The notes under the pieces: model-generated
Database searches by the model: none
Told to the model about the DNA's origin: nothing
What the model saw: only the letters and a program-made list of their open reading frames with translations
Assembly (NCBI GenBank): GCA_937891445.1
Contig: CALAFV010000102.1
Span: forward strand, 1 to 26,594
Length of the DNA stretch: 26,594 nucleotides
Origin: an uncultured Phycisphaerales bacterium
GTDB taxonomy: Bacteria > Planctomycetota > Phycisphaerae > Phycisphaerales > UBA1924
Direction: 5' to 3'
Shown: one piece after another, positions 21,316-26,594 of the stretch
Numbering within the stretch: the first letter of the stretch is position 1
How the letters are laid out: every line of letters begins with the position of its first letter
Program-made: the position numbers and the translations under genes

Positions 21316-22172
21316 CGCGGCGCGCCTTCGCTCTGCCTCTGGTGCTCCTGCTGGCGCTGATCGTCTCGCTCGCCGGCGCCGTGCTGCTGGACATGCAGAC
21401 CGACACGACGCGCTCGGTCAACCGCCATGTGAAGGTCTACCGCGACCACCACCTGGCCACGGGCATGCGCGAACTGCTCGACCAGTGGCTGATGACCGGC
21501 GGGCCGATCCGCGAACGGCTGGGCGAGGACGGCGAGGCCTTCCGCCTCGAGTTGCCGCAGGGCCGGGAAATCCGGGTCTATCTCGAGGATGCCCAGGGGA
21601 CGGCGCTGCGCGAACTCTCCACGGTCGATGGACCGATCGGGCGCTTCGCCGAGCGCATCGTGCGCTGCCTCGAGCCCATCGCCCAGGACCAGGCGCCCGG
21701 CCAGGGCCGCCGGGTGAGCAGCGAAGCAGGCCTCTTCCGCGTGCACGGCCCGGTGCAGATCAGCGTCAACAGCGCCAGTCAGACGGTTCTCGACGCCGTG
21801 GCCGAGGCCAGCGGCGACCCGGGCGGCGTCGCCCGCGTGCTGCGCGAGATCCGCGCCCGTGTGAACCGCGCCCGGCACGAGGGGGGCATCAGCAAGGAGG
21901 ACCTGGCTTCGGCCATCGCCGAATCGTCGCTCGCCCCGGCGCACCGGCGAGAACTGACCGCGATCCTCACCGCCGAGCCGGTGCTCTACCGCATGACGAT
22001 CGAAACGCGGCTCGGTGCGCTCTCGACCTCCGCGGTCGAACGCACCACGGCTCTGGTGCTCCTCCCGACGGGCGGGGTCGTCGGCGGTTCGGGCACGGTG
22101 ATCCTCTCGTGGATCGACGAATCCGTCGAAGACGCCGTTCCGATGCGACCCGGGGGCGAGCCGCGGCCGTAA
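21312..22172 (+). CDS. Minor pseudopilin, GspK-like
   Basis: A 286-residue protein with an ATGA overlap to the gene before. MTRRAFALPLVLLLALIVSL is the K-type start: a short basic leader and a hydrophobic helix lacking the +5 Glu, as in GspK, which caps the pseudopilus tip. The central motif QISVNSASQTVLDAVAEA (149-166) is the GspK hallmark (vNvNtA followed by a helix-hairpin-helix-like fold), and ISKEDLASAIAESS resembles the second half. The C-terminus has YRMTIETRLGALSTSAVERT, matching the final strands of GspK. No Gly precedes the helix, so processing by prepilin peptidase is uncertain. A 69-bp gap with a hairpin separates it from the next gene. Confidence 0.82.
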   Translation: MTRRAFALPLVLLLALIVSLAGAVLLDMQTDTTRSVNRHVKVYRDHHLATGMRELLDQWLMTGGPIRERLGEDGEAFRLELPQGREIRVYLEDAQGTALRELSTVDGPIGRFAERIVRCLEPIAQDQAPGQGRRVSSEAGLFRVHGPVQISVNSASQTVLDAVAEASGDPGGVARVLREIRARVNRARHEGGISKEDLASAIAESSLAPAHRRELTAILTAEPVLYRMTIETRLGALSTSAVERTTALVLLPTGGVVGGSGTVILSWIDESVEDAVPMRPGGEPRP

Positions 22173-22184
22173 ACGCGTCACACA

Positions 22185-22209
22185 CCCACCCGGTGGTGAC
22201 CGGGGTGGG
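22185..22209 (+). repeat. Intercistronic hairpin between gspK-like and gspC-like genes
   Basis: CCCACCCGGT (22185-22194) pairs with ACCGGGGTGGG (22199-22209) apart from one bulged G; the loop is four bases. No T-run follows. It may stabilise the upstream mRNA or lower expression of the downstream half of the operon. Confidence 0.5.
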
Positions 22210-22241
22210 CGGTACGTATTGTTGATCCGGGAGTTTCAGCC

Positions 22242-23084
22242 ATGAGCGTCAGCCGCGAAACCGCCCGCAAGACCACCCGGCTCGCCCAGGCCGCCGGGGT
22301 GGTCATGGCTTTGGCCGCGGTCAGCGTCTGGATGGTCAACGGCGAGGTGCTGACGAAGGTCCCCGAGCCCGATGCCAACGCGGGCCCGAAACTCCCCCCG
22401 GCTCCCGAGGTCCAGGCCGGGCCGCCGCGGGCGCCGGAGTTGGACTTCCAACTGCTGAACACCGTGCTGTGGGAGCGCGGCAACCCGCCGCTGGACCAGG
22501 TCGCCTCCGCCACCCCCACGCCGCCGGCGCAGAGCGGCGACGCCGGGAAGCCCGCCACGCCGACGACCTCGGAGTCCCAGCCGAAGCAGAACACCCCGAG
22601 TTGGCGGTACATCGGCCAGATCGTCGGCCCTCGCACCACTCACGCGCTGCTGGAGCGTCAGGGGCTCCAGCGTCTGGTCGCCGCGGGCGGGGAGGTGGAG
22701 GGGACGCGCGTGCTGGAGATCCACAAGGACTACGTGGTGCTGAACGACGGCTCCGGCCCGCGCCGGGTGCAACTCGCGGACGCCACGAACACGTGGGAGA
22801 TGATCGGCGCCACCAGCCGCCCGGCCTTGGCCTCGCCGTCCACCATGACGCGTCCGCCCGGCTATGCCCAGCCGGGCCGGCCGGGCGTTCAGCCGTCGCG
22901 TCCGCCGAACGTGCCGCAGCCCCGCCCGACCCAGCCCCCGGCGGAGGAAGTGGACGAACTGCGGTACAAGATGGAAGAACTCAAGCGCCAGCGCGAGGAA
23001 TCGGGGGAGATCGGCGCGGCCGATCCGGCCGGCAGCGCCGGACGCCGCGCAGCGCCGATCGCCCGCGGAGGAATCGTCTGTTGA
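22242..23084 (+). CDS. GspC/PilP-like assembly protein
   Basis: A 280-residue bitopic inner-membrane protein with GGGAG upstream. One helix (about 15-33) is followed by a Pro/Ala-rich linker (40-118). A small beta domain (about 118-180) follows: SWRYIGQIVGPRTTHALLER, LQRLVAAGGEVEGTRVLEIH and DYVVLNDGSGPRRVQL. This is the pattern of the homology region of GspC and of PilP: a short barrel with a G-x2-h-x-G-x-V-x2-I strand, which binds the secretin N-domains. The tail is Pro/Gly/Arg-rich with a charged helix (245-258). No PDZ or coiled coil of classical GspC is present. It follows gspK with a hairpin between and overlaps the next gene by four bases. The assignment rests on the domain pattern and position. 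Confidence 0.75.
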   Translation: MSVSRETARKTTRLAQAAGVVMALAAVSVWMVNGEVLTKVPEPDANAGPKLPPAPEVQAGPPRAPELDFQLLNTVLWERGNPPLDQVASATPTPPAQSGDAGKPATPTTSESQPKQNTPSWRYIGQIVGPRTTHALLERQGLQRLVAAGGEVEGTRVLEIHKDYVVLNDGSGPRRVQLADATNTWEMIGATSRPALASPSTMTRPPGYAQPGRPGVQPSRPPNVPQPRPTQPPAEEVDELRYKMEELKRQREESGEIGAADPAGSAGRRAAPIARGGIVC

Positions 23085-24763
23085 GCGCCCCGGTCTGCTA
23101 TGTCGAGCGGATCGGCCGCGGGTCGCTGATCCGGCGCGTCCGCGTCGTCGGCGACAAACTCGACGCGTCGTGGACGCCACCCGCGCCGCTGGTCGCCGGC
23201 CAGGGCGCGAGCGAGGAGGCGGACCCCACCTCCGTCGTCGAGCAGACGCGCGCCGCGGCCAGGTGGGTCGCGCAGCAACTCCCCCGCTCCCGCGTCCTCT
23301 CGGCGGTGTGCCTCGACGCCGATGGCGCCGCGTGCGTGTGGCTGAGCGCCCCCAGCACTGACCCGGCGGTCGTTGCCGCCGCCCTCGCCAGCGGGCGGGA
23401 CTCGCATGGCGAGTCCGATGGGGGCGGTTCCGGCACGTTGGCGCAACTCATCGCCGCGGGCGCGGGGATGGAGCGGTCGGTCCAGGCGCTCGCCGAACCG
23501 CGGGCCTCGCGCAAGACCGGCGATGGCGGCCGTCGGCGCATGGCCGTGCTCTCGGTGCCGGACCTGACCGTCCGCGTGTTCCTCGACGAACTCGACGCCC
23601 AGGGCGTCGCCGTCAACGCCGTCAGCACACTGTGGCACGCGCTGGCGGCGTCGTGGGACCCGGCCGGCCGCCGCGCGGGCGAGGGCGATGCCCAATGCAC
23701 CGCGGTCGTCCTCCTCGATCCCGAGTCCGCCGATTCGGACTCGCCCACTGCGCCCGGACGGCTCGTGTGGGCGTGGTCCGCGGGCGGCGAACTGCTGGCG
23801 GGCGGGTCGATGCGCCTGCGCACCCTGTCAGGCCCGCGTCCGGCAACCGAGACCGATGATGAACTGGCGGCCGGTGCCGCGGCGCGTCGCCTCCCGGCGC
23901 CCACGGCCGAAGGCGATCGCGTCCTGGTGTGCGGACGCGACGACGCCGGCCGGCTCGCGGCCGACTGGCTCGCCTGGAGCGCCCAACTGGGCGTGGGCCC
24001 GTCGCGGATCATCTGCGTCGGCCCCGTCCCGCAGCCGGAGAACGGGGAAGGTTTCGCGGAACTGCTCTCAAACTCGTGGCACGGGGCATCGATCGACGCG
24101 GCCGTCCACCCCGACCCCGTCGGTGCAACGCTCGACCGGTTCCGCGGGCGCGAGGACGACGAGATCGCCGCGAGCGACCCTCGCGAGGCGATGCTCGAAC
24201 TCTCCGGCCGCCCGGGGCGCATCCACCGGTGGATGTACCGCTGGTCGGCCCTCGCGATCGCGGCGCTGGCCGCCGTCGTCGGCATCGCGGGGTGGCGGAT
24301 GTCCGCGGCCGTCGCCGGCCTGCGTAAGACCGCCGAAACAGCGAGGGCCCAACTGACGGAGGACCTCGCCAAACTCGAGCCCGAACTGCCGCAGATCAGC
24401 GCCTCCGGCGACCCCGTCGGCTACCTGATGGGCCGGATCGTGCAACTGCGCACCGCGCGCCCGCCCCTGGAGTACGAGCGGCCGACGCTCGCGGAACTGG
24501 CGCGGCTGATCGAGGCCCTCTCCATCGAGGGGCTCGACCCGGAACTCAAGATCGAGGAACTGAGCATCAGCAACGTCGGCGGCAGCGCCCGCTTCACCGT
24601 GCCGTCGTCGGACCTGATGTCCGGCGAGTTGATCCGGTCGCACCTTGCGAAGACGCCGGGCGAACTCGTCTGGCGGGCGGAGACATCCTCCCCCAGCGCC
24701 GGGCAGACCAACCGCACGTGGAGCCTCAACGGCACGTGGGTCGAACGCGGGAGGGGACGCTGA
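23081..24763 (+). CDS. GspL/PilM-PilN-like platform protein
   Basis: A 560-residue protein starting at TTG, which overlaps the previous stop as TTGA. GGAGGA at 23068-23073 is well placed and decides this start. Residues 1-340 are cytoplasmic and have the alternating beta/helix layout of the actin-like domain of GspL/PilM (VLSVPDLTVRVFLDELDAQG at 156-175, VLVCGRDDAGRLAADWL). One transmembrane helix lies at 388-407. It is followed by a periplasmic coiled coil (LRKTAETARAQLTEDLAKLE) and a ferredoxin-like end (LKIEELSISNVGGSARFTVP). In the family this protein couples the ATPase to the inner-membrane platform. Sequence similarity is low, so the call rests on architecture and operon position. Confidence 0.72.
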   Translation: MSAPVCYVERIGRGSLIRRVRVVGDKLDASWTPPAPLVAGQGASEEADPTSVVEQTRAAARWVAQQLPRSRVLSAVCLDADGAACVWLSAPSTDPAVVAAALASGRDSHGESDGGGSGTLAQLIAAGAGMERSVQALAEPRASRKTGDGGRRRMAVLSVPDLTVRVFLDELDAQGVAVNAVSTLWHALAASWDPAGRRAGEGDAQCTAVVLLDPESADSDSPTAPGRLVWAWSAGGELLAGGSMRLRTLSGPRPATETDDELAAGAAARRLPAPTAEGDRVLVCGRDDAGRLAADWLAWSAQLGVGPSRIICVGPVPQPENGEGFAELLSNSWHGASIDAAVHPDPVGATLDRFRGREDDEIAASDPREAMLELSGRPGRIHRWMYRWSALAIAALAAVVGIAGWRMSAAVAGLRKTAETARAQLTEDLAKLEPELPQISASGDPVGYLMGRIVQLRTARPPLEYERPTLAELARLIEALSIEGLDPELKIEELSISNVGGSARFTVPSSDLMSGELIRSHLAKTPGELVWRAETSSPSAGQTNRTWSLNGTWVERGRGR

Positions 24764-24764
24764 C

Positions 24765-25346
24765 ATGACGCGCTACGCCCCCATGAGCGAAGAGGCCCGC
24801 CTGCAGGTCGCCGTCGTCGCCGGCGCGACCGAGCGGAGCAACCGCCCCCGCTTCCTGCTGCTGCTCGCCCTGATCGCGCTGATCGGCGCGGGCCTCTACG
24901 CCGCGACCGCGGCGGCGCGGCTCGCCAGCGCCCGCGATGAGGTCCGCCGCGTGCGTGAGACCAGGGTGGCCGTGGACCGCTTCGTGCAGGAACTCCGCGC
25001 CGCACAGTCGGCGCGGCAGACTGACGGCGCCACGCCCGACCCGCAGGCTGCCCAGAAACTCCGCCAGATCGCCCTGCGGGTCGGCCTGCCCTCCAGCATC
25101 AACCTCGGCAGCGGGCAGAACCCCGATGCGCCGGGGTACGTCCGCAAGCGGTATACGGTCACCAACTTCCGCGTGCCGGACATCGCGCCGGTCCTGGAAT
25201 GGCTCCAGCAAGCCACCGGCGAAAACTCCGTTGGACTGACCAACGTCGAAATCAACACCGTCCGCCTCCGCCCGCTGCGCACGAACCAGACCACGGCCAG
25301 TTGGGAAGTGGACGTGACCTTCACGAGGCTCGAACGGGACAGGTAA
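24765..25346 (+). CDS. GspM/PilO-like platform protein
   Basis: A 193-residue bitopic protein with GGGAGGGG upstream, one base after the preceding stop. A cytoplasmic N-terminus (1-28) leads to a transmembrane helix (about 29-51, FLLLLALIALIGAGLYAATA), then a coiled coil (LASARDEVRRVRETRVAVDR) and a periplasmic ferredoxin-like domain. That domain has KLRQIALRVGLPSSINLGSG, FRVPDIAPVLEWLQQAT and SWEVDVTFTRLERD. This is the plan of PilO and GspM, which pair with PilN/GspL through the coiled coil. The neighbour relation supports a complex with the preceding protein. Sequence identity to named members is too low for a firm symbol. Confidence 0.75.
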   Translation: MTRYAPMSEEARLQVAVVAGATERSNRPRFLLLLALIALIGAGLYAATAAARLASARDEVRRVRETRVAVDRFVQELRAAQSARQTDGATPDPQAAQKLRQIALRVGLPSSINLGSGQNPDAPGYVRKRYTVTNFRVPDIAPVLEWLQQATGENSVGLTNVEINTVRLRPLRTNQTTASWEVDVTFTRLERDR

Positions 25347-25348
25347 GC

Positions 25349-25987
25349 ATGCACCACAGCGCCCTTTCCTCCCCCATCGTCCTCCTTGCCGCCGCGGCGC
25401 TCGCCCTGCTGGCCGGCGGGTGCGCCAATGACAAGGTGGACTGGAGCCCCACCATCGAGTATCCCCGCCAGATGAGCCAAGACCTCGCCCGCGCCGAGCA
25501 TCTGGCCCGGCAGGCCCAACAGGCCGAGGAAGAAGGGCGCGCCGACGAGGCGATCAGACTCTACCGCGAGGCCGTCACCGCGTACCGCGACTTCCCCGCC
25601 GCGTGGAACAACCTCGGGCTGCTGCTGATGAACGCCGGCGAGGCCCTGGATGCCGCCAGTGCCTTCCGCATTGCGGCGGACATCTCGCCGACCGACCCGC
25701 GCCCGATGTACAACCTCGCCGAACTGTGGCGCCAGCGCGGCTATCTCGACGAGGCCGCCCGCTACTACACCGAGGCTCTCAATCGGGACGAGAACTACCT
25801 TCCCGCCCTGCGCGAGGCGATCTTCGTGGACCGCCACCTGCGCCTGCGGACCGACGAGATCGTCGCTCGGCGCATCCGCCGCGCCCTGCTTCTGGAGTCC
25901 GACCCGGTGTGGCGCGACTTCTTCGAGCGTGAGAAGATCCGCGTCGAGGCCGACCCGCGGGCCGCGTCCTGGAGCGTGGGGAGCTGA
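25349..25987 (+). CDS. TPR-repeat lipoprotein at the end of the secretion operon
   Basis: A 212-residue protein from an ATG two bases after the previous stop. The signal peptide ends in the lipobox LLAGGC (C25 is the lipidated residue). The mature part has three TPR-like helix pairs: about 49-82 (AEHLARQAQQAEEEGRADEA), 83-116 (AAWNNLGLLLMNAGEALDAA) and 117-150 (PMYNLAELWRQRGYLDEAAR). Asp is absent at +2 (residue 26 is Ala), so outer-membrane delivery would be expected where Lol sorting applies. TPR lipoproteins such as PilF/PilW help secretin assembly in type IV pilus systems; a similar role here is inferred from operon position. The ribosome-binding site is weak, suggesting translational coupling. 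Confidence 0.8.
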   Translation: MHHSALSSPIVLLAAAALALLAGGCANDKVDWSPTIEYPRQMSQDLARAEHLARQAQQAEEEGRADEAIRLYREAVTAYRDFPAAWNNLGLLLMNAGEALDAASAFRIAADISPTDPRPMYNLAELWRQRGYLDEAARYYTEALNRDENYLPALREAIFVDRHLRLRTDEIVARRIRRALLLESDPVWRDFFEREKIRVEADPRAASWSVGS

Positions 25988-26022
25988 CGCAGGAACCAGC
26001 GTCGCCGGGGGAAGAGAGCCGC

Positions 26023-26442
26023 ATGCCCTCCCGCGCATGCACGTTCTGCGAGATCGTCCGCGGCGGCATCGCCGCGCACGTCGCCGCCGACACCCCCGAC
26101 TTCCTCGCGTTCCTCGACCATCGCCCCCTCTTCCCGGGCCACGTGCTGCTCGTCCCGCGCCGGCACGTCCCGACGCTCGCCGACCTCCCCGCCGACCTGG
26201 TTGGCCCGATGTTCACCCTCGCCCAGCGCCTGTGCGTGGCGGTCCAGACCGCCATGCAGGCCGAAGGGACGTTCGTCGCCATCAACAACCGCGTGAGCCA
26301 GAGCGTCCCGCACCTGCACGTCCACATCGTGCCGCGACGCAAGGGCGACGGCCTCAAAGGGTTCTTCTGGCCGCGCCGCCCATACTCCGGCCCCGATGAA
26401 ATGGCCGAGACCGCCGCCCGAATCCGCGCGGCGCTCGCCTAG
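26023..26442 (+). CDS. HIT-family nucleotide hydrolase or transferase
   Basis: A 139-residue cytoplasmic protein of the usual length for a bacterial HIT (Hint-type) protein. The HIT triad is in SVPHLHVHIVPR (H97, H99, H101), and RPLFPGHVLLVPRRHV (34-49) is the conserved strand-loop. CTFCEI near residues 6-11 keeps the two cysteines that often bind zinc in this group. Such enzymes cleave dinucleoside polyphosphates or nucleotide phosphoramidates, with the central-to-last His as nucleophile. GGGGGAAGAG lies upstream of the ATG. It is 35 bp after the TPR gene on the same strand, so read-through from the operon is possible, but functional linkage is not implied. It is convergent with the partial gene that follows. 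Confidence 0.93.
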   Translation: MPSRACTFCEIVRGGIAAHVAADTPDFLAFLDHRPLFPGHVLLVPRRHVPTLADLPADLVGPMFTLAQRLCVAVQTAMQAEGTFVAINNRVSQSVPHLHVHIVPRRKGDGLKGFFWPRRPYSGPDEMAETAARIRAALA

Positions 26443-26457
26443 CCGCCACCTCCCCGC

Positions 26458-26594
26458 CTACCTCTCCCGCCCGATCTGCCGCGTGATCGACGGATCGGTG
26501 ATCTTGTCATCCTCCGCCAGCATGAACGCCTTCGAGAGGATGATCGCCAGCGTCCGGTCGCCTTCGAACGGCAGGAACACGCGCTCGCCCGCCA
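26458..26594 (-). CDS. C-terminal end of an unidentified protein, start outside window
   Basis: On the minus strand an open frame enters from the window edge and ends at TAG (26458-26460), giving 45 complete codons. Visible motifs are RVFLPFEGDRTLAIILSKAF and DDKITDPSITRQIGRER. The codon use (G or C at third positions) and the tidy 15-bp convergent spacing to the HIT gene indicate a real gene. I do not recognise the family from this fragment. Confidence 0.65.
   Translation of the reverse strand, partial: AGERVFLPFEGDRTLAIILSKAFMLAEDDKITDPSITRQIGRER

Noticed and set aside
1..26594. CRISPR arrays, transposons, attachment sites, tRNA or rRNA genes
   Set aside because: Read through on both strands; no regular spacer-repeat array, transposase or integrase motif, tRNA-like CCA/T-loop arrangement or rRNA stretch was seen.

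Overview
The window is very GC-rich, coding-dense DNA with frequent GTG and TTG starts and four-base start/stop overlaps. The gene set includes a variant type II secretion/pseudopilin operon, YsnF/AvaK-type (DUF2382) stress proteins, a FUN14-family membrane protein and several unplaced exported proteins. This suggests a Planctomycetota bacterium, perhaps of the Phycisphaerae. That placement is inference from gene content and style; there is no rRNA or other marker gene here. I see no tRNA, rRNA, CRISPR array, insertion sequence, integrase or phage gene, so this looks like chromosomal backbone rather than an island.

Layout. Positions 1-4868 (minus strand) carry a large membrane GAF/PAS histidine kinase, then a ROK-family sugar kinase, then a secreted protein cut by the window edge. 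Positions 5002-7816 carry small housekeeping and stress genes: FUN14-family protein, OsmC, ApaG, a cupin protein convergent with and overlapping apaG, and the channel MscL with a clear intrinsic terminator. Positions 8192-10706 hold a three-gene stress cluster: a DUF2382 protein, a second DUF2382 protein with an N-terminal alpha/beta module, and a glycine-zipper membrane protein built on that same module. Positions 10722-13714 hold a PmtA-like methyltransferase, then a secreted dienelactone hydrolase flanked by two small membrane-anchored paralogues. A gene-free stretch rich in inverted repeats lies between the hydrolase and the second paralogue. Positions 13760-17505 (minus) encode a large patatin-like lipase and L-threonine 3-dehydrogenase.

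Positions 17729-25987 form one long plus-strand operon: GspF, GspG, three further pseudopilin-like proteins (I-, J- and K-like), a GspC/PilP-like protein, a GspL/PilM-PilN-like protein, a GspM/PilO-like protein and a TPR lipoprotein. Together these would make the inner-membrane platform and pseudopilus of a type II secretion-like or type IV pilus-like machine. The secretin (GspD), ATPase (GspE) and prepilin peptidase are not in the window. A HIT-family protein and the C-terminal end of an unidentified minus-strand gene close the window.

The most notable points are: a glycine-zipper insertion/deletion between two adjacent stress paralogues, with a 12-bp inverted repeat at the junction; a threonine dehydrogenase and a ROK kinase that have each lost their structural-zinc ligands; the paralogous pair around the hydrolase; an inverted-repeat-rich gene-free region with a 16-bp perfect stem; and an unusual minor pseudopilin set. 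No wholly new defence-type or mobile system is evident.
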